A stretch of DNA of 64,000 nucleotides from an uncultured Treponema sp. (GCA_945877425.1 CAMCRZ010000002.1:155553-219552), one strand, 5' to 3'. Shown: positions 27,466 to 37,400, numbered from the stretch's first letter. The notes: generated by a model from the sequence alone, not told the origin. Translations and numbers: made by a program.

Positions 27466-28893
27466 ATGGAAAAAGTTCAACTTCAAAAAGAAATACGCTC
27501 TCATTACAAACATACAAGCAGTTTCGCTATGGGAATCCATTTAGCTATATTTGATGCATTGATGCTGATGATTGCTATTGGTGCCGGATTTTTTATCATA
27601 AACCTTATTGTGCCAAGCATGATAAACTTCCGCTCCTTTGTAAAATATTCTATCTTTCTTCCCCTTATGTTTGTTGTATTTTACGCAGTAGGATTGTATC
27701 CAGGAATTCTTCTGGCTCCTGAAGATGAAGTACGGCTTTTTTCATTAAGTTCATTTTTTTCTTTAATGGGCGCAGCAATTTCCATGACAACAATTAAATC
27801 AACAAGGGATTTTCTGCCTATTGCAGCTGCTCTTGCTACAGCATGGCCTTTTGCTACAGTTTGTCTTCCTTTAGGGCGAGAATTTGCACGTCATGTTCTT
27901 TGTAAACGAAGCTTCTGGGGCGTTCCTGCAGTAATGTACGTTTCAAAAAACAACGGTAACGAAATAATACAGCGCCTTATTAAAAAACCAAATTTCGGCT
28001 ATAAACCTGTTTTAATAGTAACTTCGGATCAGGAGCACCCACAGGATTTTATGGGAGTTCCCATAGTAAATCAAAGTGATGAAATAAATCAGATTATAAA
28101 AAACTTAAAAATTAAAGTTGCAATTATATGCAGTTACAAAGAAGACCTTGAATCAATCCAGACACATTACCGCTACGTAATACGTGTTCCAAGAGATCAA
28201 AATGTTACGAACCTTTCACTTAAGATGAAAAACTTCGGCGGCATTTTAGGCTTTTCTTCAACAAACTACCTTACGAAAATAGGCGCACTTGCCTTAAAGC
28301 GCTTTATTGATATATTTTTATGTATTGCAGCGAGTCCTGTCTTAATTCCCGTTACAGCTGTAATTGCAGTTCTTGTAAAATTAACTTCCAGAGGTCCTGT
28401 TTTTTACGGACACAAAAGAGTAGGCAGAAACGGCAAAGAGTTTAAATGCTGGAAATTCCGCTCTATGGGAATCAACGCTCAGGAACGGCTGAAGGAAATT
28501 CTTGCAACTGATCCTGTAAGGGCTGCTGAATGGGAAAAAGACAGAAAGTTTACAGACGATCCTCGCGTTACAAAATTCGGCAAATTCTTAAGGAAAACAA
28601 GTTTAGACGAACTTCCTCAGATATGGAACATTTTTGCAGGGGAAATGAGTTTTGTAGGCCCAAGACCTGTAACACAGCCGGAACTTTCCAAATACGGAAA
28701 ATATTCAGATTATATTCTTTCAGTTAAGCCAGGCTTAAGCGGAATGTGGCAGATTTCCGGCAGAAGCGATACAGGTTACGAAGAAAGAATAAATCTTGAT
28801 ACATATTACATTCAGAACTGGTCTATATGGCTTGATATATGGATTATCATAAAAACAGTCTGGGTTGTAATAAAAGGCAAAGGAGCATATTAA
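27466..28893 (+). CDS. wbaP: Undecaprenyl-phosphate sugar phosphotransferase, WbaP type
   Basis: 475-aa polyprenyl glycosylphosphotransferase that starts glycan assembly by moving a sugar-phosphate onto undecaprenyl phosphate. N-terminal membrane helices span about residues 18-150, followed by a nucleotide-binding-like domain (about 150-260). The catalytic bacterial sugar transferase domain (about 276-475) has the re-entrant helix KRFIDIFLCIAASPVLIP, WKFRSM, the DE catalytic dyad region TSLDELPQIWNIFAGEMSFVGPRP and a C-terminal GLSGMWQISGRSDTGYEERI. It has its own promoter, although it follows the GT4 genes by 45 nt. The primed sugar (galactose or glucose type) is not certain. Confidence 0.93.
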   Translation: MEKVQLQKEIRSHYKHTSSFAMGIHLAIFDALMLMIAIGAGFFIINLIVPSMINFRSFVKYSIFLPLMFVVFYAVGLYPGILLAPEDEVRLFSLSSFFSLMGAAISMTTIKSTRDFLPIAAALATAWPFATVCLPLGREFARHVLCKRSFWGVPAVMYVSKNNGNEIIQRLIKKPNFGYKPVLIVTSDQEHPQDFMGVPIVNQSDEINQIIKNLKIKVAIICSYKEDLESIQTHYRYVIRVPRDQNVTNLSLKMKNFGGILGFSSTNYLTKIGALALKRFIDIFLCIAASPVLIPVTAVIAVLVKLTSRGPVFYGHKRVGRNGKEFKCWKFRSMGINAQERLKEILATDPVRAAEWEKDRKFTDDPRVTKFGKFLRKTSLDELPQIWNIFAGEMSFVGPRPVTQPELSKYGKYSDYILSVKPGLSGMWQISGRSDTGYEERINLDTYYIQNWSIWLDIWIIIKTVWVVIKGKGAY

Positions 28894-30570
28894 ATGAACA
28901 TCAGATTTAAAAAAGTTTTTAGTGCAATTTTCATACTTACTGCATTTAATTATCTTTTTTCACAGACAGATTCAGAAAACCGTTTTCCTACAGACAAAGA
29001 CTTTCCTGAATTTGAGACAGGCTATAAAGTTAAGGAAATTAAGTTTGACATAAAGGGCCACACTAAACAGGATGCAATTTTAAGAAACATTGTTCAGGTT
29101 GACGAAAATTATGTTTTTAAAACTGAAGAAGGCTTAATTAAATATTTGAATAACTTAAAGCAGCAGATGGATAATATCCGTGTTTTCAATAAAATTGATT
29201 ATGACTACGAAATTTCCAGCCCTGAAAATGAAATAGGACTTAAATACGTTACGGCAACTTATAACCTCCGTGATTCATACAACGTAATTGTTTTTCCTAA
29301 GCCAAGTCTTGACATGAACAGCGGTATTGAAATTAAGCTTAAACTTAAAGACAACAACTTTTTAGGTTCACTGGAAAGCCTTAATGTTGACTTAAACTTA
29401 AACTTTGGAAACAGTGATTATCCTGATGATTATTCTAAAGTTTCCCTGGGATTTAATTTTGATTACGATTTTCCTTTTAACATTGGCGTTACTGAAAATA
29501 AATGGAAAAATGATTTTTCTTTTTCATGGGAAATTGGTCAGGAGTCTGCTGAATTTTCTTATGAAACAGGCTTAACATTTAAATTCCCCCTTGGAAGAAA
29601 TAAAATTACTTTAGACTTAACTCAGTCAGTAATTAAAGACAACAGCTACAAGGAATATGACGATGATCTGTACTTTGTAGAAAATATGCAGATTTCCATT
29701 CCTTTAGTTTTAGGTTACATTGAAGAAACTACAGAAGTTGTTTACACGCCTTTTATTTCGTTAAATCACAACTGGGATGCAAATGGAATTAACTCTCTCA
29801 ACGATGATTTGAACCAGACACCTGTTCTTAAACTTGGACAGTCATTCAGTCTTTCAAAAGTAAACTGGGCAAGCCCTAACAATTTCCGTACTGGCTATGA
29901 AATTTCAAGTACACAATCAATCGGTTGGGATTACAGTGCAGAAAACGTAAGCGACAAAGTGCTTCCTTCTGTAAGCGGTGAAGTTCAGCTGTTTAAAAGT
30001 TTCGGCTGGATTGGCATTGCATTTAACTGTAACGCCTTTGCAGGATTAAATACAACAAAGAAAATCGGTTCTTACCTTAGAGGCGCTCTTGACAATCAGA
30101 CTTTTAAAGACTGGTCTGGTCCTGAAAGCAAATATGCACTTCAAACACCTGCTGCCCTTGTATTTAATTTTGACATGCCTGTTCACATTATTACTACACA
30201 CTGGCTTGAATGGAGTCATGCAATTTTCGGAGATTATGAAACTAAGCCTAAGGCAATAAAAATACTCGCTGCAGTTCCAAGAGGCATAATGAAATACGTT
30301 GATTTTGAAATGCAGTGTTCTCCTTTCATTGATATAGGACTTCTTAAAAACCGCAAGACAGAAAGAGTTTTCAGTTTAAAAGAAGGCATTTACACTTGCG
30401 GACTTGAAATTCTTGTATATCCTTCTAAATGGAAAAGCTTTGTAATAAGAGGCTGTGTAGGAATTGATGTTTCAAAGAAATTCTTAAACGGAAAGCGTGA
30501 CTTTGACAGTTCATGGCGAAGCCCTGCTCATCCTTATGAAATTTACTTTGGACTTGGAAGACAATTCTAA
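28894..30570 (+). CDS. Omp85-like outer-membrane beta-barrel with one POTRA-like domain
   Basis: 558 aa with a signal peptide (cleavage near FSQT). A POTRA-like module at about residues 45-110 (VKEIKFDIKGHTKQDAILRNIVQV) is followed by a long segment of alternating strands ending in Phe (FGLGRQF), as in outer-membrane barrels. This layout resembles BamA/TamA family proteins, but with a single POTRA. The ATG directly follows the wbaP stop with AAGGAG at correct spacing, so it is translated with the glycan-initiating enzyme. It may help surface export or assembly of the polymer, or it may simply be an envelope-assembly factor. I do not assign a specific member. Confidence 0.7.
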   Translation: MNIRFKKVFSAIFILTAFNYLFSQTDSENRFPTDKDFPEFETGYKVKEIKFDIKGHTKQDAILRNIVQVDENYVFKTEEGLIKYLNNLKQQMDNIRVFNKIDYDYEISSPENEIGLKYVTATYNLRDSYNVIVFPKPSLDMNSGIEIKLKLKDNNFLGSLESLNVDLNLNFGNSDYPDDYSKVSLGFNFDYDFPFNIGVTENKWKNDFSFSWEIGQESAEFSYETGLTFKFPLGRNKITLDLTQSVIKDNSYKEYDDDLYFVENMQISIPLVLGYIEETTEVVYTPFISLNHNWDANGINSLNDDLNQTPVLKLGQSFSLSKVNWASPNNFRTGYEISSTQSIGWDYSAENVSDKVLPSVSGEVQLFKSFGWIGIAFNCNAFAGLNTTKKIGSYLRGALDNQTFKDWSGPESKYALQTPAALVFNFDMPVHIITTHWLEWSHAIFGDYETKPKAIKILAAVPRGIMKYVDFEMQCSPFIDIGLLKNRKTERVFSLKEGIYTCGLEILVYPSKWKSFVIRGCVGIDVSKKFLNGKRDFDSSWRSPAHPYEIYFGLGRQF

Positions 30571-30585
30571 AAAAAATCCGGAAAA

Positions 30586-31695
30586 TCAGTTTATAAGCCT
30601 TTGTGCTGCTCTCCTGCCCCAGTAATAATCTTTGTGGCAGGAAGATAAAATTGAAAATATTTCACGGGCAAAAATAAGTTTTCCCATAGAAGCGCTTATG
30701 TCGCCGAAGTTATAGATGATTTTCCATGCATCGTTTGAATTTCCCCACTCAATAATGTCAGGGAAAGATGCTGCATCATTTAAAAGCCTTGCAAAACTAG
30801 TGTAACTGTAATCATGGGTTCTTTCCATTAAAGTGTTTTCGATTTTTGTAACTACAGTCAAGCTTCCTAAAGCTGCACATTCCATTGCTTTTTCAATTTC
30901 ACCGTTTTTCATGTAATATTCAGATAAAAGGCTTAATGCTTTTATGGAAAATGCACCTTCTGCACGATAAAGCTTAAAGAAGTTTTCCATAGCTTCTCTG
31001 CTGTCTTTATTTGGCAGCCTTAAAAGTCCCTTTAAAAATCCCGCATCCGTAAAGTAAGGATTGTCTTTTAAAATCAAAAGAAGATAGCTTTCAAATTTTT
31101 CATCATCACCAATATCGTAAAAAAGAAAAGCAAGTTCATACAGAATGTCGTATTTTTGTTCCGGAACGTCAAGATTTTCCCAGTAAGCATAAGCCTGCTC
31201 CATATAACTGCCGGCAAGAGAAAACTCACCTTCTATTTTATAAACTTTGCCTATTAAAAAATCAGCTTCCGGGCATTGAGAAAAATAATCTTCTTTTTCA
31301 ATAATTTTGCTGAACTTTCCGTCAAAATATTTCCTGCCTTTTTGAGCAACACGACGTTCTACAATTTCCACTGCATCTTTTAATTCAAGTTCCTTCAGCA
31401 CAGGAAGAACGTCATCAATTTTATCGCCTGCATTGCGTACTTTTTGCTTTTTAAAAGTATTGTCTAACGTGTAAAGTTCCCATTTTGCCTTCTGCCTTGC
31501 ACTTGACTTTGCTTTTTCAGCGTAAACTATAACGTCACTGTAATTGCCGGAATCAAATGCATTTTGAGCTTTCAGTAAATAACGCCAGGCTTCTTCGCCT
31601 TTAGGTACATTCCGCACAATTTCCTGAGAAAAGCATTGTATTGCAAGAAAAAATAAAACTAATACAGCAAAAATTGATTTAATATAGTGTTTCAA
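30586..31695 (-). CDS. Periplasmic tetratricopeptide-repeat protein
   Basis: 369 aa. The N-terminal signal peptide (hydrophobic to about residue 20, FSQE) is followed by TPR-type helix pairs throughout (for example ALKAQNAFDSGNYSDVIVYAEKA-like at 27-49, and EFSLAGSYMEQAYAYWENLD). It begins with a TTG that overlaps the ispG stop as TTGA, so it is translationally coupled to ispG. The signal peptide starts exactly there, which supports the TTG. TPR proteins act as scaffolds. No enzymatic motif is seen and the partner is unknown. Confidence 0.75.
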   Translation of the reverse strand: MKHYIKSIFAVLVLFFLAIQCFSQEIVRNVPKGEEAWRYLLKAQNAFDSGNYSDVIVYAEKAKSSARQKAKWELYTLDNTFKKQKVRNAGDKIDDVLPVLKELELKDAVEIVERRVAQKGRKYFDGKFSKIIEKEDYFSQCPEADFLIGKVYKIEGEFSLAGSYMEQAYAYWENLDVPEQKYDILYELAFLFYDIGDDEKFESYLLLILKDNPYFTDAGFLKGLLRLPNKDSREAMENFFKLYRAEGAFSIKALSLLSEYYMKNGEIEKAMECAALGSLTVVTKIENTLMERTHDYSYTSFARLLNDAASFPDIIEWGNSNDAWKIIYNFGDISASMGKLIFAREIFSILSSCHKDYYWGRRAAQRLIN

Positions 31696-32786
31696 AATGA
31701 ATTAAGCTCCTGTTCAAATACAGTATCGGCATCTTTTTCATCAATAGTGCGGATTATTTTTCCTTTTTTAAAGATAATGCATTTTCCGCCGCCGCCTGCA
31801 ATTCCAAGATCAGCGTGCTTGCCTTCGCCAGGACCATTTACAACGCAGCCCATTACGGCAATAGTAATGTTTTTATCCATTGCAATAAGTTTTTTCTGCC
31901 ATCGGTCAACAAAACTGTGAACGTCAAAGCCTATTCTTCCGCATCGAGGACAGCTTACAATATTTACGCCGCCTTTTCTTAAACCGCATTCATGAAGGAT
32001 TTCACGTCCGGTTATAACTTCGTTTTCAGGAGAAGAAGAAAGGCTTACACGTATTGTAGAACCAATTCCTTCTCTTAAAAGATGACTGAATGCCAGAGTT
32101 GATTTTACAATTCCTGTAATAAGAGGACCTGCTTCAGTTACTCCAATGTGAAGAGGAACGTCGCAAATTTTTGCAAAAGCTTCATTTGCAAGAATTGTCT
32201 CTTCTACACTTGATGCTTTCATGCTTACAACGTAATTGTAAAAGTTCAGCTTTTCAAAAACTTCGGCTTCCCTCATGGCTGTTCTGGCTAAAGCAGTGCT
32301 TCTGTCTAAAGTGCCCTCTTCAACTTGCTTTTCTAGGTCAGAAGGAAGGCTTCCTGTATTTACGCCTATCCGTATTGCTGCACCTCTTTCCCTGCATTTG
32401 TCAACTACAGCCTTAACTCTGTCAAAAGAACCGATATTTCCCGGATTTATTCTTATTACGGAAACAGGACCATTTAAACATTCAAGAGCAAGTTTGTAGT
32501 CAAAGTGAATGTCTGCCACAAGAGGAACAGAAGTACAAGATGCAATTTTACAAAGAGAAGCTGCACTTTTCATGTCAGGAACGGCAAAGCGGATAATGTC
32601 GCAGCCTAAAGTTTTAAGTTCAGCAATTTTAGCTAATATTGAATCCATTTTGGAAGAATTTTCTGCTGCATCATCTATGCCTTCTTTCCACATTGTCTGG
32701 ATTGTAACAGGATGATTTAAGCCCATTTTTATCTGACTTACATCTCCTATTCCACCGATTTTAACTTCTCTTGGAGTTTTAAACAT
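31692..32786 (-). CDS. ispG: 4-hydroxy-3-methylbut-2-enyl diphosphate synthase (flavodoxin)
   Basis: 364-aa iron-sulfur enzyme of the MEP isoprenoid pathway that reduces MEcPP to HMBPP. It has the TIM-barrel start (PVTIQTMWK, LGCDIIRFAVPD) and VADIHFDYKLAL. The C-terminal [4Fe-4S] ligands are in SCPRCGRIGFD and VMGCVVNGPGEGKHADLGIAGG. The length is standard for the short bacterial form. GAGGA lies 6 nt before the ATG. It supplies the isoprenoid chain for undecaprenyl carriers used by the glycan cluster, although the proximity may be coincidental. Confidence 0.96.
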   Translation of the reverse strand: MFKTPREVKIGGIGDVSQIKMGLNHPVTIQTMWKEGIDDAAENSSKMDSILAKIAELKTLGCDIIRFAVPDMKSAASLCKIASCTSVPLVADIHFDYKLALECLNGPVSVIRINPGNIGSFDRVKAVVDKCRERGAAIRIGVNTGSLPSDLEKQVEEGTLDRSTALARTAMREAEVFEKLNFYNYVVSMKASSVEETILANEAFAKICDVPLHIGVTEAGPLITGIVKSTLAFSHLLREGIGSTIRVSLSSSPENEVITGREILHECGLRKGGVNIVSCPRCGRIGFDVHSFVDRWQKKLIAMDKNITIAVMGCVVNGPGEGKHADLGIAGGGGKCIIFKKGKIIRTIDEKDADTVFEQELNSF

Positions 32787-32846
32787 AAAATCCTCTGTTT
32801 TTATAAAGATTATTTATTTTCTGCAAAATTCTAAAAAGGAATTATT

Positions 32847-32890
32847 CAAAAAAAATGATAACCAGAACATTTTGCGCCCTGATTATCATT
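32847..32890 (-). terminator. Rho-independent terminator of the V-ATPase operon
   Basis: On the - strand, a 12-bp stem (AATGATAATCAG with CTGGTTATCATT, one G-U pair) is followed by at least six T. It lies about 42 nt after the subunit K stop. Confidence 0.85.
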
Positions 32891-32931
32891 TAATTAAGAA
32901 GATTGTATTTTGCTTTTCAGTTTAAGTAAAC

Positions 32932-33414
32932 TTAAGCAATCATACCGAATACCATTGCAAACAAAGCAACAGTTTCACAAAGACCAACAACCATAATGTA
33001 GTTAGTAAAGCCTTTTCCAGTTTCTCCAAGTGCATCAGAGCCGGCAGCACCAGCTTTTCCCTGAGCTACAGCAGACATACACATAGCAAGACCTGCAGCA
33101 ATACCTAATCCCAAAAGAAACATCTGATTAGCAGCAGCAGCGGCAACATCAGAAATGCTTTTTGACACATCAGCAATAATCTGTGCATTTTCAAGAGCCT
33201 TACTCTTCATTGAATTCATAAGAAGGAAGCCGTAAATTGTCTGAGTAAGAGGAGCACCGGCAAAAACTACAAGAAGGAAAGGAGCAGGTTTATTGTTAAG
33301 ATAACAGCGTTTCCATGCTCCAATTGCTCCCTGACCTGCAATACCGATACCAATTGCACTACCCATAGCTGCAATACCCATAACTAAACCAGCACCAATC
33401 ATACCCCAGTTCAT
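32932..33414 (-). CDS. ntpK: V-type ATP synthase subunit K (proteolipid ring subunit)
   Basis: 160 aa with four membrane helices in two repeats. The ion carboxylate is the Glu of VVGLCETVALFAM in helix 4. Helix 2 carries LTQTIYGF and helix 3 ends AVAQGKAGAAG. The Thr, Gln, Tyr, Gln and Glu positions match the sodium ligands described for Enterococcus hirae NtpK, which argues for Na+ coupling. AAGGAG precedes the ATG. It is the last gene of the V-ATPase operon and its message ends at a strong terminator. Confidence 0.93.
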   Translation of the reverse strand: MNWGMIGAGLVMGIAAMGSAIGIGIAGQGAIGAWKRCYLNNKPAPFLLVVFAGAPLTQTIYGFLLMNSMKSKALENAQIIADVSKSISDVAAAAANQMFLLGLGIAAGLAMCMSAVAQGKAGAAGSDALGETGKGFTNYIMVVGLCETVALFAMVFGMIA

Positions 33415-33519
33415 AATTACTCCTTATACCGCATAAGCGATAGTTTATTTTTTTCTTTAAGGTGATTAAGACTCATCTAATCACCAGATTTACATTTAAA
33501 TTCTGCCTTTAGCAAATGA

Positions 33520-35463
33520 TTATTTTTCGCTAAAAGGTCTGTACTTAATTCCGCTCCAAGACATACCAAGATGTGATGAAAATTCAAGAGTATTAAGACG
33601 AACTCCGTGAACTATTACGGAAAGAAGGTTTAACATTAAGTTAAGACCGTGTCCGAATACAAGCAGTACTACAACGAATATAATCATTGAAAATTTACCA
33701 ATCATAGGACCAGCCATTTCATTGATTGTACCGCTTATAGCAGCACCTGCAAGTGCAACAGCCCACAAACGTATGTAAGAAACCATGTCACTGAAAACGT
33801 TTACGATTCCAAGCAATACGCTTATGATGTTTTTACAGCTTTCCAAAACTGACTCTTTTATGCTTCCATTGTAATTGGAGAAAACAAAACTTAATGCAAA
33901 GCCAAAAAGCAGCACTCCAATGCACAGATACGGCAAAGGAATTACAGATGCAATCATTATAGTTTTGCCTTCTACAACGCCTAAAGGAAATTCTTCCGGA
34001 TTTCCAACCATTGCCATTACAATGTAGAACATTCCCCAAAGTTCAAGCAAAGAACCAAGTTCCCCGATTGCCTTAAGGGTTTTTCTGTTTGAAATTATGC
34101 CTTTTATGTGGGCAATGCTGAGCTGTATAAGAGCAAGCACAAAACAGAACACTTTCTGGTTTAAGTTTGCATAGTCTTCTGCAACTGCACTGTCAAAAGG
34201 CAGGCCGTTAGCCAAAGCATACTTGTACTTGGAAAATGGCATACAGGACATATTTATAAGCTGTTCTGGTAGCTTATCTCCGGCAATGCCAAACCATGAG
34301 CATGTCATTACGCCCCAAACCATTGTGCTGAATCCAAGAAGTACAACAAGCAGATTGATTGAAGCTCCTGCCTTTCCTGATTTCATGCCTTTGAACATAA
34401 GTCCAAGACCTAAAAGCAGAATAAGTGCACCGTAAGCTGCATCTCCAAAAATCATTGCAAAGAAAATGCAGAAGAATAAAAGGAACCAGCTTGAAATATC
34501 ATACTCATTATATCCCGGTGTAACATCAAGGAAGTCTGTAAGCGGATAAATTAAACTTACAAACTTATTGTTTTTAAGCTTCGTAGGAACGTAATCCTCT
34601 TGAGAAGGAGTACTTGCAGCATAAGCCCAGCCGTTTTCACTGCAGGCAGCCTTAAACTTTTCCATTAAGTCTTCCGGCACGTAACCGGTTAACCAGGCAA
34701 GCTTGGCAGAATCACTTTCACCTTCTTCGTGAGCCATTCCGCTGTACACATTTTCAAACTCAATGTCAGATGCAAGTTCTTTCTTGTAATCTTTAAGGGC
34801 TTTCGTATACTTTTTTGCAGCTTTAATTTCGCCGTCAATACGTACAATTCCCTGATGAGCTTTTCTTATGTCGTCAGCTATAACTTCTGTAGATGCTCTT
34901 GGAAGAGGAACAGCATAAGCTTCAGGCGGTAAAGAAGCAGGCTTTTCTTCAATTGCAGTGTCGCTTAAAAGTAAAAATCTTGTAATCTTATTTACAGAAT
35001 TTACAACGATTGTGCGGCAGTCTTCCCCTATTAAACTGTATTTTTCACTTGGGATTTCATACAGATAAGCGAATATGCCTTTTTGTGCAAGTTCCTGCAA
35101 ATCATCAGGATTAACTGTTCCCCATAATTCCAATCGGGAAAGTTCCTGTGTATCTTGATTTATTGAATCAAAGTATGACTTTTTCCTGTCGCTAAGTGCA
35201 AGAATTTCTTTTGCCTTAGAGCAGGCTTCTTCTTTTGAAAGTTTTTCCTGAACAGGCAGCTCTTTTTTATTAAGTTTTATTTCTTCAAGAATAGAAATTG
35301 CCTTATCAGTTTCAGAAGAAGATTCTTTAAATGCAGAAAGTGCAGCACTGTCACCTTCTATTGTTTCAAGATGAACTACGCCTAATTTCCTTAAAGTTTT
35401 TAAAGACTCTTTTTTAGAAGAATCAAGAACGACAAGGGAAACTTTTTTCATTGGAACAATCAT
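33520..35463 (-). CDS. ntpI: V-type ATP synthase subunit I (a-type stator)
   Basis: 647 aa. The N-terminal cytoplasmic half is alpha-helical and coiled-coil (about residues 1-310). The C-terminal half has seven or eight membrane helices, including FCIFFAMIFGDAAYGALILLLGLGLM and VFSDMVSYIRLWAVALAGAAISGTIN, whose Arg is the residue expected to face the rotor glutamate. It provides the ion half-channels and anchors the peripheral stalk. The start overlaps the subunit D stop by 4 nt. A 105-nt gap separates it from subunit K. Confidence 0.94.
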   Translation of the reverse strand: MIVPMKKVSLVVLDSSKKESLKTLRKLGVVHLETIEGDSAALSAFKESSSETDKAISILEEIKLNKKELPVQEKLSKEEACSKAKEILALSDRKKSYFDSINQDTQELSRLELWGTVNPDDLQELAQKGIFAYLYEIPSEKYSLIGEDCRTIVVNSVNKITRFLLLSDTAIEEKPASLPPEAYAVPLPRASTEVIADDIRKAHQGIVRIDGEIKAAKKYTKALKDYKKELASDIEFENVYSGMAHEEGESDSAKLAWLTGYVPEDLMEKFKAACSENGWAYAASTPSQEDYVPTKLKNNKFVSLIYPLTDFLDVTPGYNEYDISSWFLLFFCIFFAMIFGDAAYGALILLLGLGLMFKGMKSGKAGASINLLVVLLGFSTMVWGVMTCSWFGIAGDKLPEQLINMSCMPFSKYKYALANGLPFDSAVAEDYANLNQKVFCFVLALIQLSIAHIKGIISNRKTLKAIGELGSLLELWGMFYIVMAMVGNPEEFPLGVVEGKTIMIASVIPLPYLCIGVLLFGFALSFVFSNYNGSIKESVLESCKNIISVLLGIVNVFSDMVSYIRLWAVALAGAAISGTINEMAGPMIGKFSMIIFVVVLLVFGHGLNLMLNLLSVIVHGVRLNTLEFSSHLGMSWSGIKYRPFSEK

Positions 35464-36083
35464 TCTTCAGCCTCCTCGTCATTATTTACAGCATTTTGCA
35501 GCTTTTTCTTAGAAATTTTAGAACGAACAACTGCAGCAACCTGTTCATCACCAAGAAAAATACCGATTCTTTTTATATTAGCTTTTGTCTCAGGAATCTT
35601 TACTTTTTCAAAAAGGTTAACTCTTTGAGTTGTAGTACGAAGTTCCTTGGAAAGAAGCCTAACCTGTTCATCAAGCACTTCTGCCTGTAAATCAAGTTCA
35701 AGGGCTTTTTCCATACGCTCAGCAGCCATATCAATCCATAAAGGAGTTGAATACAAATCGTAATCTCCACGACCAAAATCAGCACCTTCATAAACTGGAA
35801 TTTTTACTCCGGCAATGTTGCCCCAGCCTTTTTTGATATTTTCAACAGTTACCATTCCAGGCTTAAAGGCATCTTTTTCACCAAAGACAGAAATCCATTT
35901 TTCAAAATCTGCTTCCAAAGCTTTTTTTTCAGCACGAACGGCTTTAGCTTTTTCGTCAATTAAACGTATTTCTGACTGCAGCTGCTGTTTTTTAAGCGTA
36001 AGTGTTGGAAGATAGCGCTGATACATTTTCAGTGCATCTTTTTGAGACTTCTGCTCGTTTTTAGTCAGCTTTATTTTTGCCAT
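35460..36083 (-). CDS. ntpD: V-type ATP synthase subunit D (central stalk)
   Basis: 207 aa, predicted as a long two-helix coiled coil (MAKIKLTKNEQKSQKDALKMYQRYLPTL at the N-terminus and a helical C-terminus). It is the rotor shaft that turns within the A3B3 head. The length and operon position (B-D-I) match other bacterial V-ATPases. A charged KKKLQNAVNNDEEAEE tail ends the protein. Confidence 0.92.
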   Translation of the reverse strand: MAKIKLTKNEQKSQKDALKMYQRYLPTLTLKKQQLQSEIRLIDEKAKAVRAEKKALEADFEKWISVFGEKDAFKPGMVTVENIKKGWGNIAGVKIPVYEGADFGRGDYDLYSTPLWIDMAAERMEKALELDLQAEVLDEQVRLLSKELRTTTQRVNLFEKVKIPETKANIKRIGIFLGDEQVAAVVRSKISKKKLQNAVNNDEEAEE

Positions 36084-36104
36084 TCAGTTTCCTCTGATTT
36101 ACCT

Positions 36105-37400
36105 TTAATTTTTTGGCCAGAACTGTTCAATAAGTTCAGACTTTAAACCTGTTTCCTGTTTGTCAAAACACTGGGCAAGAATTTTCCAGCCGTTATCCAA
36201 TGCTTCTTCAAGAGGAATGTTAACAGTTAAATCCATCATCTGTGATTCAAACAAAACGCCGTACTTAAGAAGTTTTTCGTCCCATGCAGACATATTGAAA
36301 CCCATTGATTTCTTTTCAAGAGTATCTTTGTACTGGGCATAAAGACGAATCATAGCGTCCATTAAAGAACGGTGATCTTTACGTGTTTTAGAGTTAACCT
36401 GCTGCTTCAAGCGTGAAAGTGAACCGAACGGCTCAATTCTTCCGCCCTTAAGGTAATACTGACCTTCCGTAATGTAACCTGTATTATCAGGAACAGGGTG
36501 AGTAACGTCATCACCAGGCATAGTTGTAACGGCAAGAACTGTAATAGAACCTGAATCTGCAAAGTCAACTGCTTTTTCGTAACGGCTTGCAAGCTGAGAA
36601 TACAAATCTCCAGGGTAACCACGATTTGACGGAACCTGCTCCTGTGTAATGGCAATTTCCTTCATTGAGTCTGCAAAGTTTGTCATGTCTGTAAGAAGAA
36701 CAAGTACGTCTTTTCCCTGAAGAGCAAATTGTTCTGCAACTGCAAGAGACAAATCTGGAATTTTAATACATTCAACTGTAGGGTCAGCAGATGTATGAAC
36801 GAACATTACTGTTTTAGAAAGAGCACCGCCTTCTTCAAGTGTATTTTTGAAGTAAAGGTAGTCGTCGTATTTAAGACCCATTCCGCCTAAAATAATTACA
36901 TCAGCCTGTGCCTGCATGGCAATACGTGCAAGAAGCTTGTTGTAAGGTTCACCTGAAATAGAGAAAATAGGAATTTTCTGGGAAACAACTAACGTATTGA
37001 AAACGTCAATCATAGGAATGTTTGTACGCATCATACGGTTAGGATTAATACGCTTAGCCGGATTTACTGAAGGACCGCCGATAGGTACAAGATTTTCTGC
37101 CAGTGACGGACCGTGATCACGAGGCTCTGCTGAACCGTTGAAAATTCTTCCTAAAAGATTATCGCTGAATGAAACACGCATTTCGTGTCCCAAAAATCTT
37201 ATCTGGTCATTAGTTGCAACACCACGACCGCCGGCAAAAACTTGAAGTGAAACAAGATCGCCGTCAATTTTATTAACTTCAGCAAGGGATTTTCCGAATC
37301 TTGTTGTAATTTCAGCAAGTTCATTTAATTTTACGCCCTTTGCCCTAACAGTGATAACGCTACCGTTAATACTTTCGATTTTACTGTAAACTTTATTCAT
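36105..37400 (-). CDS. ntpB: V-type ATP synthase subunit B
   Basis: 431 aa, the standard length for the non-catalytic B subunit of the A3B3 head. It has [54 protein letters not shown] (degenerate P-loop, as expected for B) and [25 protein letters not shown]. Its start abuts the subunit A stop at 37400. It acts in ATP hydrolysis or synthesis at the cytoplasmic face. Confidence 0.97.
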   Translation of the reverse strand: MNKVYSKIESINGSVITVRAKGVKLNELAEITTRFGKSLAEVNKIDGDLVSLQVFAGGRGVATNDQIRFLGHEMRVSFSDNLLGRIFNGSAEPRDHGPSLAENLVPIGGPSVNPAKRINPNRMMRTNIPMIDVFNTLVVSQKIPIFSISGEPYNKLLARIAMQAQADVIILGGMGLKYDDYLYFKNTLEEGGALSKTVMFVHTSADPTVECIKIPDLSLAVAEQFALQGKDVLVLLTDMTNFADSMKEIAITQEQVPSNRGYPGDLYSQLASRYEKAVDFADSGSITVLAVTTMPGDDVTHPVPDNTGYITEGQYYLKGGRIEPFGSLSRLKQQVNSKTRKDHRSLMDAMIRLYAQYKDTLEKKSMGFNMSAWDEKLLKYGVLFESQMMDLTVNIPLEEALDNGWKILAQCFDKQETGLKSELIEQFWPKN

